The position numbers and the translations under genes are program-made. A DNA stretch of 10,353 bases from Xanthobacteraceae bacterium (GTDB taxonomy: Bacteria; Pseudomonadota; Alphaproteobacteria; Rhizobiales; Xanthobacteraceae), in the NCBI GenBank assembly GCA_019746355.1, contig JAIESC010000043.1, positions 1 through 10,353 of the forward strand. Direction: 5' to 3'. This document shows positions 1-6,701 of this stretch, one piece after another. Positions within the stretch are counted from its first letter, which is position 1. Each line of letters opens with the position of its first letter. The notes under the pieces were generated by a model. It made no database searches and was not told the origin of the DNA. It was given only the letters and a program-made list of their open reading frames with translations.

Positions 1-1235
1 CCGACCTCGGTGGTGGTCAGGTTGCCGATCGACGTGGTGCTGAGGCCCGCGACCTGCGCCGTCGAGAACTCGTCGAGATCGAGCGCGTTCAGGTTGCTCG
101 CCGACAGCGCGTTGAGCTGGGTCGTGGTCAGGCCGCGCGTCTGCGTCGTGGTCAGCGCATCGAGCTGGGTGGTCGAGAAGTTGCCGACCGCGGTGGTGCT
201 CAGGCCGCCGAGCTGGGTCGCGGTGATGGCATTGGCCTGGGTGGTGGTGAAGGCCTGCAGCGCGGTCGTGGTCAGCGAGCCGATCTGCGCCGCGGAAAGC
301 GCCGCGACCTGGGTCGAGGCCAGCGTCGAGACCTGGGTGGTGGTCAGGTTGGTGATCGCGGTGGTGTTGAGGCCGGAAACCTGGCCGGTCGTGAGCTTGG
401 TGAGGGTGACGGCGTCAAGGTTCGCCACCGTCAGGTTGTTGAGCTGGGTGGTGGTCAGGCCCTGGGTCTGGGCGGTCGAGAACTGACCGATCTGCGTCGA
501 CGAGAAATTGTTGATCGCGGTCGTGGAGAGGCCGCGCAGCTGCGTCGAGGACAGCGCACTGGCCTGGGTGGTGGTGAAGGCCTGGATCTCGGTCGAGGTC
601 AGCGTGGCGAGCTGCGCCGTGGTCAGCACCGCGACCTGGGTCGAGGTCAGCGTCGCGACCTGCGTCGTCGAAAGATTGCTGATCGCGGTGGCGTTGAGCC
701 CCGCGACCTGCGCGGTCGAGAGCCGGTCCAGCGCCACCGCAGCGAGGTTGCCCGCGGTCAGGTTGTTGAGCTGGCTCGTGGTCAGGCCACGGACCTGGGT
801 GGTGGAGAACGCGGCGATCTGGGTGGTCGAGAAATTGTTCAGCGAGGTGGTGGTGATGCTGCCGAGCTGGGCCGCGGTCAGCGCATTGGCTTGCGTGGTG
901 CTGAAGGCCTGCAGCTCAGTGGTGTTCAGCGTGCCGATCTCGCCCGCGGTCAGGACCGAGACCTGCGTCGACGTCAGATTGCCGAGCTGGGTGGTGGTGA
1001 AATTGTTGAACTGCAGCGAGAGCAGCGCCGACATCACCTGCGTCGACAGCGCCGCGACCTGGGTGCCCGCGAGATACTGGAGGTCGACCGTCTCCATGGC
1101 GTTGACCTGGGTCGAGGTCAGCGCCGCCGCCTGGGAGGTGCTCAGAGCCGCGATGTCGGTGGTCTGCAGACTTTGGATCGCGGCAGTCGATAACTGCGCG
1201 ACCTGTGCAGGAGTCAGCGACGAAATGATAGACAT
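1..1235 (-). CDS. Large octapeptide-repeat protein, N-terminal 411 residues (runs off left edge)
   Basis: An open frame with no stop runs from an ATG at 1235 to the window edge. A Shine-Dalgarno GGAG (1242-1245) lies six bases upstream and supports this start. After MSIISS the protein is built from eight-residue units such as LTTTQLNN, LSTAQVAG and FTTTQANA, with L/F/I at position 1, T/S at 2-4, usually Q/E at 5 and V/I/L at 6. It is rich in T, L, S, A, Q and N. It has few charged residues, one Pro, one Tyr and no Cys, Trp or His in the visible part. No Sec signal peptide or membrane segment is seen. The pattern suggests a large extracellular or surface repeat protein, possibly exported by a type I system with a C-terminal signal beyond the edge; that is inference. 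I do not recognise a named family. The T-x-x-Q/E spacing resembles a helix N-cap box, so short helical turns are as possible as a beta-solenoid. Confidence 0.85.
   Translation of the reverse strand, partial: MSIISSLTPAQVAQLSTAAIQSLQTTDIAALSTSQAAALTSTQVNAMETVDLQYLAGTQVAALSTQVMSALLSLQFNNFTTTQLGNLTSTQVSVLTAGEIGTLNTTELQAFSTTQANALTAAQLGSITTTSLNNFSTTQIAAFSTTQVRGLTTSQLNNLTAGNLAAVALDRLSTAQVAGLNATAISNLSTTQVATLTSTQVAVLTTAQLATLTSTEIQAFTTTQASALSSTQLRGLSTTAINNFSSTQIGQFSTAQTQGLTTTQLNNLTVANLDAVTLTKLTTGQVSGLNTTAITNLTTTQVSTLASTQVAALSAAQIGSLTTTALQAFTTTQANAITATQLGGLSTTAVGNFSTTQLDALTTTQTRGLTTTQLNALSASNLNALDLDEFSTAQVAGLSTTSIGNLTTTEV
3..833 (-). repeat. 327-bp (109-residue) higher-order repeat, two full copies and one partial
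   Basis: Octads recur in a fixed order of thirteen: twelve of 8 residues and one of 13, giving 109 residues. Copy 1 spans 507-833, copy 2 180-506, and copy 3 is cut by the edge at 3-179. Landmarks fall exactly 327 bp apart: the codon before the LSTAQVAG-type unit lies at 723-725 (R), 396-398 (K) and 69-71 (E). Each copy starts with FS[TS]TQ, has an LTTxQLN unit third and an FTTTQ[AN]-like unit eleventh. Residues 85-134 match units 8 to 13 of an older, diverged copy. The arrangement implies segmental duplication of a block that already contained octads. Confidence 0.88.
3..1217 (-). repeat. 24-bp coding repeat array (octapeptide units)
   Basis: From residue 7 onward the reading frame is an almost unbroken series of 24-bp units, about 48 in the visible part, each encoding one octad. 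The consensus is a large hydrophobic residue, [ST], T/S, T/A/S, Q/E, V/I/L, then two small or polar residues. The phase is kept to the window edge, interrupted only by five-residue insertions at regular places. The first units (residues 7 to about 134) are the most diverged, for example LSTQVMSA and LLSLQFNN. Confidence 0.9.
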
Positions 1236-1241
1236 AGCGCA

Positions 1242-1322
1242 CTCCGAGTCGACTTACTGTCCACCGAACCCATGACTTGCTGTCATGCGGGCCCGTTCAG
1301 CGCGAAGCCGGGCAGACGCCCG
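1242..1322 (-). promoter_or_regulatory. Structured 5' leader of the repeat gene: ribosome binding site and two inverted repeats
   Basis: Reading toward the ATG at 1235, the leader holds a GGAG ribosome binding site (1242-1245). A perfect six-base inverted repeat, CATGAC/GTCATG with a five-base loop, lies at 1271-1287. A five-base GC stem, CGGGC/GCCCG with a four-base loop, lies at 1309-1322. The first could be a protein-binding operator or an RNA hairpin; no match to a named operator is claimed. No convincing -35/-10 pair was found further upstream. Confidence 0.4.
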
Positions 1323-1698
1323 ACCCTCTCGGAGATTCACATTCAGAAGTTAATTTGCTCTAACGCCTGCGGCCAAAACGGACACATTTCGTCCAATTTG
1401 AATCGATCAGCCGCCGTTTGATTTGACCAAGGTGAGCCGCGGGTTGCTCGGCCAGCGGCCGATGACGCTCGCGAAAGCGCGCCTGGGGCACACGCTTTGC
1501 GTGGTCCGCCGGCCGACGACCCGCGCGCATCGGGCCGGACAACCTCGGCTGTTAAGAGGCTGTTTACTTGAGCAGGGCCGCTCCGCCGGGCCGGCGAGCG
1601 CCGACTTGCTGCCATCGCCCGGGCGTTCGGCTGGTTTGTCCTCAAGCGGCGGCAGACGGGGAGTGCGCAGCAACCGGACGAAGCCGCGGAATTTCCGC
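1323..1698. other. Gene-free stretch, nothing recognised
   Basis: Between the repeat-gene leader and the DUF992 stop codon there are only overlapping high-GC frames on both strands. Their translations are rich in Arg, Pro and Ala, have no recognisable domain and lack clear ribosome binding sites. An AT-richer patch around 1340-1430 could hold the promoter of the repeat gene. No RNA gene, repeat or mobile element was recognised. Confidence 0.5.
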
Positions 1699-2178
1699 CT
1701 ATCGCGTGCGAAGCGTCAGTCTCGCGACGCCAAGCGCGAGGTTGACGCCGACCTGCCCCGACATCGACAGCGGTTGCAGCATGATCGAACGGCCGGTGCC
1801 TCCAACCAGCGCATTGGCACCGACGCCAAGGCCGAGGGCGATGTCGCCGCTCGCACCGACATAGGTGCCGGCCAGCGCGCCGCGCCGGAGGCCTTTGGTT
1901 CGGGCGAGAACCGTCCATCCCATCACGCCTCCTGCGGTAACGCCCAGGTCGAGGCCGACGCGTGTGACGGTCCCGCTGTAGAGATCGCGAAACGCGCGCC
2001 GGCTCGCGATGAACTCGCACGACATCCGCTGCCGCGAGCCCACGACGAGCCCGACACTCGGCCCAAGCTTGCAAGTGAGCCTGCCGGCCTGCGTGCGCCG
2101 CTGCGCTTCGGCCGGCGAGGTGTCCAGCAGCAGCGCTGCGGTCAACACCATGGCCACGACCGGGAACCTCCTGATCAT
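1699..2178 (-). CDS. DUF992 family secreted protein
   Basis: A 159-residue protein whose ATG follows a near-perfect Shine-Dalgarno, AGGAGG (2184-2189), at five-base spacing. Residues 1-25 form a signal peptide (MIRR, a hydrophobic core, then AEA before Gln26), so the product should be periplasmic or exported. The mature part matches my memory of DUF992: an AGxLTC motif (C36), a VVGSRQRMSCEF segment (C54), then GLDLGVTAGGVMGW, GALAGTYVGAS, a glycine-rich GVGANALVGG stretch and the ending SMSGQVGVNLALGVA. C36 and C54 could form a disulphide. Length is normal for the family and the gene looks intact. Its function is unknown. It appears to be transcribed alone: the next minus-strand element upstream is the decayed efflux remnant. 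Confidence 0.88.
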   Translation of the reverse strand: MIRRFPVVAMVLTAALLLDTSPAEAQRRTQAGRLTCKLGPSVGLVVGSRQRMSCEFIASRRAFRDLYSGTVTRVGLDLGVTAGGVMGWTVLARTKGLRRGALAGTYVGASGDIALGLGVGANALVGGTGRSIMLQPLSMSGQVGVNLALGVARLTLRTR

Positions 2179-2259
2179 GCGCTCCTCCTTTTTGAACGTG
2201 CCTCCTGACGAATCTGCCCGTGCCGCGGGCCGGCCTGTCCGCCGCTGCCAGGGCTCTAA

Positions 2260-2687
2260 CTAACCCGGCGCCGGTTTCGGTCGCGCGGCGCGTTCCCGCC
2301 GCGCGAAGGCGGCGACATAGAGTGCCGGCAGGAAAATCAGCGCTCACGGACGCGCGAGCCGGACGATCGTCTGTCCGGCCTGCACCACCTCGCCTGCGCC
2401 CGGCCGACCGCTGTCACGACGCCGGGCGCATCGGCCTTGAGCTCGGTAAAGCTCACGAGATCGCGGGCAGACTTCAGTTGCGCCTCGGCGCGGTCGAGGT
2501 TGGCCTGCGCGGTTTGAAACGCCTGCTTTGCCTGCTCGTGGTTGGCGCGTGTGGTCCAGCCCTGGCTCAGAAGGGTATCCTGACGCTCAAAGTGGTTGCG
2601 CGCCTGCATCAATTGCCCCTGTGCCGCGGCAAGCCCCGCCTTCGCGGTTCGCAACGTGTTCAGCTCGTTTTGCGATTCCAGGCGTCA
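2260..2687 (-). pseudogene. Remnant of an RND efflux operon: HlyD-type adaptor fragment joined to the RND pump C-terminus
   Basis: From a stop at 2685-2687 the minus strand encodes a periplasmic adaptor hairpin (QLMQARNHFERQDTLLSQG, then AQANLDRAEAQLKSARD) leading into a lipoyl-type strand, FTELKADAPGVVTAVG. Near 2400-2406 the frame must change to continue the family pattern as GEVVQAGQTIVRLARP, which ends at a TGA (2344-2346). Directly after that, in the same frame, comes ALIFLPALYVAAF with a basic tail and a stop at 2260-2262. This resembles the usual C-terminal end of RND pumps such as AcrB relatives. The adaptor N-terminus and C-terminal domain and almost the whole pump are missing. So a former adaptor-pump pair has been collapsed by a large internal deletion plus a frameshift. 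There is no usable start with a ribosome binding site, so a working product is unlikely. Confidence 0.75.
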
Positions 2688-2941
2688 ACGCTGCAGAACG
2701 GACCACAGAACAGGAACGAACACCGGGCAACACGGTCAAAACTTTCCGAGATTTTCCGAATGATTTGAGCGGTCTGCCTCCTCAAGATCGCGCGCAAGCT
2801 GAACGAGCGAACCACAATTCAACGCATCGGGATGTTGGACCTTGGTCCACCACGGCCTTATCGTGATGACAGACCCCTCACCGCACCTGAGCGACGCATG
2901 CGAAAGCGCGCGCTCATCGAGCATGGGAGGAGCCGCTGACT
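2688..2941. other. Intergenic stretch upstream of the DUF4105 gene
   Basis: No gene is supported here. The last bases (GGAGGAG at 2926-2932) form the ribosome binding site for the gene at 2942. The promoter of that gene should lie in this stretch, but no clear -35/-10 pair could be chosen. Confidence 0.4.
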
Positions 2942-3955
2942 TTGCATCGCCGGTTCTTGGCCAGATTTTTCGGGTGGCTGATCACGGGCATCCGGATTGC
3001 CGTCCAAGTCATCCTCGTCGGATGGGCTGCCTTGGCCATCACCTATTCAAATCTGCCGTGGGCCGAGCTGCGTTTGGCCTTGGCGGGGGCCTTCGTGGCG
3101 TTTGCAATCTGGGCACTCTGGCTGTCGGGTCGACGGCGCATGCCCTTGGTCTTTGCCGTGGTGTTTCTCGGCGTGGTGGGGTGGTGGATGTCGATTGCTC
3201 CGTCGCACGATCGACCCTGGCGACCGGAGGTCGCCGTGATGCCGCGCGCAATCATCGACGGCGACCGTGTGCGCTTTACCGGCGTCCGCAACTTCGACTA
3301 CCGCAGCCGGAATGATTTCACGGTGCGCTACGAGGAGCGCGAGGTGCAACTGTCGCACCTGACCGGCATCGACTTCTTCGTCTCCTATTGGAGCGAGGGG
3401 CTGGTGGCCCACACCTTCCTGAGCTTTACGTTCGATAACGCGAAGCCGCTGAGCATCTCAATCGAGACGCGCCCGGAGGTCGGCGAAGGCTTTCAGCCGA
3501 TCGCATCCCTCTTCAAGCAATTCGAGTTGATCTATGTGGTTGGAGACGAACGCGACATCGTCGGTGTGCGCACCAATTACCGTCACGAAACGGTATACCT
3601 CTATCGTCTCAACGCCCCGGCCGACAGTGCGCGCCGGCTGTTTCTGATCTACTTGGCGCGGATCAACGAGCTCGCCGACCGGCCGGAGTTCTATCACCTG
3701 CTGAGCAACAACTGCACGATCAATATCATTCGCTACGCCAACGCCGCCGGCCGGGAGGGCCGGTTCGACATTCGCCATCTCTTCAACGGCCTCATCGACA
3801 GTTATCTCTACCACTCCGGCCGGGTGGACACGTCCATGCCATTCGACGAACTGCGGCAGCGCTCGCTGATCAATGCGGTCGCGCAGGCAGCCGACGGCGC
3901 TGCCGATTTCTCCCAGCGCATTCGTGCATCGTTGCCGACGCCCCCTCGTCAATAG
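2942..3955 (+). CDS. DUF4105 (Lnb-type N-terminal domain) membrane protein
   Basis: A 337-residue protein. The TTG start is chosen because a strong GGAGGAG (2926-2932) sits nine bases upstream, no in-frame ATG lies near it, and the next internal Met (residue 67) would remove two membrane segments. Hydrophobic segments at about 11-33, 43-62 and 68-85 form an N-terminal membrane anchor. The rest, from about residue 90, should be periplasmic and carries the DUF4105 core: RNFDYRS, a SYWSEGLVAHTFLSFTF block with H157, a long middle region, and LLSNNCTINI with C258. The NNCT motif is the most recognisable family signature. H157 and C258 are candidate active-site residues by analogy with cysteine-hydrolase-like folds, which is inference. 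It is the only clear plus-strand gene and is convergent with the transporter operon. Its biological role is unknown. Confidence 0.85.
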   Translation: MHRRFLARFFGWLITGIRIAVQVILVGWAALAITYSNLPWAELRLALAGAFVAFAIWALWLSGRRRMPLVFAVVFLGVVGWWMSIAPSHDRPWRPEVAVMPRAIIDGDRVRFTGVRNFDYRSRNDFTVRYEEREVQLSHLTGIDFFVSYWSEGLVAHTFLSFTFDNAKPLSISIETRPEVGEGFQPIASLFKQFELIYVVGDERDIVGVRTNYRHETVYLYRLNAPADSARRLFLIYLARINELADRPEFYHLLSNNCTINIIRYANAAGREGRFDIRHLFNGLIDSYLYHSGRVDTSMPFDELRQRSLINAVAQAADGAADFSQRIRASLPTPPRQ

Positions 3956-4060
3956 GCCTTCGCAGGACTCACTGCCAACGCGAAGACGATCATAGCGCAC
4001 AACCTCTGCACGCGTCGGGGCTTGCGGCAGGATGCTGCACGATCAGTTAAGGCGCAGCCT

Positions 4061-4087
4061 GCCGGTGCGCCGATTCCACGCACCGGC
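4061..4087. terminator. Hairpin in the convergent gap, possible bidirectional terminator
   Basis: A perfect nine-base inverted repeat, GCCGGTGCG (4061-4069) and CGCACCGGC (4079-4087), with a nine-base loop. It lies between the ends of the convergent DUF4105 gene (3955) and ABC ATPase gene (4140). Neither side has a proper U-run, so the call rests on stem strength and position. Confidence 0.5.
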
Positions 4088-4139
4088 TTGTCATACGCCA
4101 GGCCGCGCGTTGGACGATCGGCCCGACCGGAAACGCCCT

Positions 4140-4916
4140 CTACACGTGCTCTTCGATGACGGCCACGCGCACGTCGTGCTCGATCAGCTTCCAGATGTGA
4201 TCGACATAGGCGATGAACTCCGGGGTGCGCTTGATCGAAAGCTCACGGGGCCGCGGCAGCGCGATCTCGACGCTTTCCTGCAGCCGGCCCGGCCGCCGCG
4301 CGAACACCAACACGCGGTCGGACAGGAACACCGCTTCGTCGATCTGGTGGGTCACGAACAGCACGGTCTTGCGGCCCTGCTCCCAGATGCGCAGCAGCTC
4401 GGTCTGCATGATCTCGCGCGTCTGCGCATCGAGTGCCGCAAACGGCTCGTCCATCAGCAGCACCTCGGGATCGATGGCGAGCGCCCGCGCCAGATTGACG
4501 CGCTGGCGCATGCCGCCGGAAAGCTGGCGCGGGAAGTAGTGCTCGAAGCCGCCGAGCCCGACCAGCCGCAGCAGATCCAGGGTGCGCTTGCGCTCCTTTT
4601 CGCCGACGTGCCCTGCCACCTCCGGGCCGATCAACGCATTGGCCAACACGGTGCGCCACGGCAGCAGGCTGTCGTTCTGAAACACGAAGCCGCGATTGCC
4701 GCCCGGGCCCGCAAGCGGCTGACCGTCGATCCGCAAGGCTCCGGACGTGGCCGGCTCGAGGCCTGCGACGATCCGCAGGAAGGTGGTCTTGCCGCAACCG
4801 CTCGGTCCGACCACGGAGATGAACGCGCCGCTGTCGATCGACAGATTGATATCCTGCAGCACCGGCAGATCGCCGAATTGCTTGTGCAAGTGTTCGACTT
4901 CGAGCTTGAGCGCCAT
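4140..4916 (-). CDS. ABC importer ATPase, SsuB/TauB/NrtD type
   Basis: A 258-residue nucleotide-binding subunit that powers a NitT/TauT-family importer. All motifs are present: Walker A GPSGCGKT (37-44), Q-loop Gln80 in FVFQNDSLLPW, signature LSGGM (132-136), Walker B VLLMDEP (152-158) and switch His190 in FVTHQIDEA. The Q-loop LLPW sequence and the HQIDEAVFLSDRV block are typical of nitrate/sulfonate/taurine-class ATPases. The ATG at 4916 is preferred because AAGGA (4923-4927) lies six bases upstream and the permease stop is only two bases away. A GTG 18 bases earlier would overlap the permease. It is the last gene of the operon. The substrate cannot be told from the ATPase. Confidence 0.93.
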   Translation of the reverse strand: MALKLEVEHLHKQFGDLPVLQDINLSIDSGAFISVVGPSGCGKTTFLRIVAGLEPATSGALRIDGQPLAGPGGNRGFVFQNDSLLPWRTVLANALIGPEVAGHVGEKERKRTLDLLRLVGLGGFEHYFPRQLSGGMRQRVNLARALAIDPEVLLMDEPFAALDAQTREIMQTELLRIWEQGRKTVLFVTHQIDEAVFLSDRVLVFARRPGRLQESVEIALPRPRELSIKRTPEFIAYVDHIWKLIEHDVRVAVIEEHV

Positions 4917-4918
4917 CG

Positions 4919-5710
4919 CTAGTCCTTGGTCCACGGAACGAGGCGCTTCTCCAGCCAGCCGAACGCGGCGGTCATGGCGATGCCGGCCACGGCCAGCATG
5001 ATCACGCCGGCAAACAGCTCCGGCATGTTGAAGGCATCGGCCGACTGGCTGATGAGGCGGCCAAGCCCCGCCCGCGAACCGAACAACTCCGCCACCACGA
5101 CGCCGATCAGACCGCGCCCGATGCCGAGCTTCAAGCCGGCCAGGATGAACGGCAGCGCCGACGGCAGGGACACCTTGAAGAATATCTGCCGCGGCGTTGC
5201 GCCGAAGCTCCGCAGCATTTCAATCAGGCGTTCGCTGGTGGTGCGCAGGCCCGCTTCGGTGTTGATCGTCACCGGGAAGAGAACCAGGAAAATGACCACC
5301 AGGACCTTCGACCAGATGCCGATCCCGAGCCAGAGAATGAACAGCGGAGCCAGCGCAATCGTCGGCGTTGCATAGAGGCCTGATATCCATGGCTGCATCG
5401 CCTGCTTGAACCGCGCGCTGCTGGCCATCCCAAGCCCGATGGCGATGCCGAGGACGCTCGCGATCACGTAGCCGAGCGCAAACTCCGCGGCACTGATGGC
5501 GATGTGGCGTTGCATCTCGCCGCTCGCGAACAGGGCCACGATCGCGTTGAGAATCTGGCTTGGGGCCGCAAGAAAAAGCTGGTTGGCAACCAGGACCCGG
5601 CTGCAGAACTCCCACAGCAGCAGTCCGCCGACCACCGACAGCGTGCCGGCGAGCAGCCTGTCACGCGCGAATGCCCACATCTTCGATCGACCGCTCAATC
5701 CACCACTCAC
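4919..5710 (-). CDS. ABC importer permease, SsuC/TauC type
   Basis: A 263-residue inner-membrane subunit of the binding-protein-dependent permease family. It has about six hydrophobic segments: roughly 20-40, 74-96, 112-130, 133-150, 186-208 and 233-251. The EAA-type cytoplasmic loop, which docks on the ATPase, is RSFGATPRQIFFKVSLPSAL (167-186). The YATPTIALAPLFILWLGIG stretch (113-131) is typical of SsuC/TauC/NrtB permeases. The GTG at 5710 gives the listed frame; an ATG at 5680 (residue 11) is an equally plausible start, and neither has a strong ribosome binding site. The gene follows the binding-protein stop by 12 bases, in the same frame, across a small tandem repeat, so translational coupling is likely. 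Confidence 0.92.
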   Translation of the reverse strand: MSGGLSGRSKMWAFARDRLLAGTLSVVGGLLLWEFCSRVLVANQLFLAAPSQILNAIVALFASGEMQRHIAISAAEFALGYVIASVLGIAIGLGMASSARFKQAMQPWISGLYATPTIALAPLFILWLGIGIWSKVLVVIFLVLFPVTINTEAGLRTTSERLIEMLRSFGATPRQIFFKVSLPSALPFILAGLKLGIGRGLIGVVVAELFGSRAGLGRLISQSADAFNMPELFAGVIMLAVAGIAMTAAFGWLEKRLVPWTKD

Positions 5711-5731
5711 TCAATCAGCCACTCAATCAGC
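5708..5731 (-). repeat. 12-bp tandem duplication at the binding-protein stop / permease start junction
   Basis: On the plus strand CACTCAATCAGC occurs twice in direct succession (5708-5719 and 5720-5731), followed by CACT. On the coding strand each copy reads GTG GCT GAT TGA, so the last three residues (VAD) and the stop of the upstream gene are duplicated. The second TGA sits immediately before the permease GTG. A weaker related copy lies at about 5692-5703. Confidence 0.8.
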
Positions 5732-6682
5732 CACTTGGGTCACGCCGGCGAGAAACAGGCGGTCAACCGGAAAATCCTTCGGCAGGTCTCCGAGCGTCTT
5801 CAGCGCGCCGCTGAGCTTGCCGATCAGCGTCCTGGACACCTTCCCGGTCGGCTCGAAGAACTTTCCGCCGATCAGGTAGTCGTAGGCCTGCTCGACGTCC
5901 TCGGTCTTCAGCTTGCTGACCTTGTTCAGGATCACCACGGCCTCGGCGCGGTTGGCGGGATCGTACAGCCAGGCGATGCTGCGGTTGTAGACGCCGACGA
6001 TCTTTCCCACGGTCTCCTTGTTGGCTTCGGCCCATTTGGTGTTCACGGCGATGCCGGCAAACGGCATGTCGACATGGTCGTTGATGTTGCCGAGGTTGGT
6101 GAAGCCCGCGGACTGGGCGTTGAAATTGAACGGCGGCGTCAGGATCGCGGCATCGACCGCGCCCGACGACAGGGCGGCAAACCGCGCCGAGGTTGCGCCG
6201 GCATAGGCCAGGTCGTATTCGCCCGGCTTGACGCCCAGCCGCTCGAGCATCTGCTCCACATAGATGCGGGTGATGTCCTTGGCGCCGCCGACCGAGACGA
6301 GCTTGCCCTTGATGCCGGCCGGGGCCTTGATCGCGGGCTTTGCCAGCAGTGCATAGGGCGGGCGCTGGATCTCGACGCGCAGGATCGCCACCGGCGCGCC
6401 CTTCTCGGTCGCCCGGATCGGATCGACCAGCCCGGAATTGTTGGTCAGGTTGAGCGAGCCCGCGGCAAGCTGCTGCACCACGGCCGCGTTGGATTGCGCG
6501 TGCACCAGGTCCGGCTTGATCCCGGCGTCGGCAAAAAAGCCCTTCTCGATTGCGACGTAGGTCGCCCAGCTGTTCGCGGACGAGGAGCCGACCGAGCCCA
6601 TGATGACGGTCTGCTGCGCCGTGGCCGGCGTCACCGTCGCCGCCATCGCCAGAAATCCGGCCGCCCTGATGAGGCGCTTCAT
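5723..6682 (-). CDS. Periplasmic substrate-binding protein, NitT/TauT class (second of a tandem pair)
   Basis: A 319-residue NMT1/SsuA-like binding protein for the adjoining permease and ATPase. The signal peptide is residues 1-22 (MKRLIR, a hydrophobic core, ATA before QQ). The mature part has the family layout: GSVGSSSANSWATYVAIEKG near the N-terminus, an AAGSLNLTNNSGLVDPIRA pocket segment, a GGAKDITRIYVEQML hinge region, then GAVDAAILTPPFNF and a C-terminal helical region. The ATG has GGAG (6690-6693) seven bases upstream and lies 19 bases after the stop of its paralogue. The two proteins share long identical blocks (LVDPIRA, KDITRIYVE, GAVDAAIL, YDPANRAEAV, KFFEPTG, LAGVT), so they arose by tandem duplication. 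Ligand unknown; the strongest differences lie in the middle and may tune specificity. Confidence 0.9.
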   Translation of the reverse strand: MKRLIRAAGFLAMAATVTPATAQQTVIMGSVGSSSANSWATYVAIEKGFFADAGIKPDLVHAQSNAAVVQQLAAGSLNLTNNSGLVDPIRATEKGAPVAILRVEIQRPPYALLAKPAIKAPAGIKGKLVSVGGAKDITRIYVEQMLERLGVKPGEYDLAYAGATSARFAALSSGAVDAAILTPPFNFNAQSAGFTNLGNINDHVDMPFAGIAVNTKWAEANKETVGKIVGVYNRSIAWLYDPANRAEAVVILNKVSKLKTEDVEQAYDYLIGGKFFEPTGKVSRTLIGKLSGALKTLGDLPKDFPVDRLFLAGVTQVAD

Positions 6683-6701
6683 CGGTCATCTCCGTTGCTG
6701 C

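Noticed and set aside
1..1235. Regular 24-bp repeats as a CRISPR or non-coding satellite array
   Set aside because: There are no spacers, units vary at synonymous and conservative positions, and an uninterrupted reading frame with a ribosome binding site explains them.
10..1275. Long plus-strand open frames in the repeat region (Val/Ser/Trp-rich)
   Set aside because: They are the complement of the minus-strand repeat gene; they break at a stop within the array and have no ribosome binding site, while the minus frame is continuous.
1407..1673. Minus-strand frames between the DUF992 and repeat genes as a real small gene or transposase remnant
   Set aside because: Arg/Pro-rich translations in several overlapping frames, no conserved motif, no terminal inverted repeats and no clear start signal.
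1343..2347. Open minus-strand frame of 334 codons across the DUF992 gene
   Set aside because: Arg/Ala-rich high-GC shadow overlapping the recognisable DUF992 gene, with no domain similarity.
2736..2924. Small minus-strand frame of 62 codons upstream of the DUF4105 gene
   Set aside because: No ribosome binding site or recognised motif, and it covers the likely DUF4105 promoter; evidence is too weak to call.
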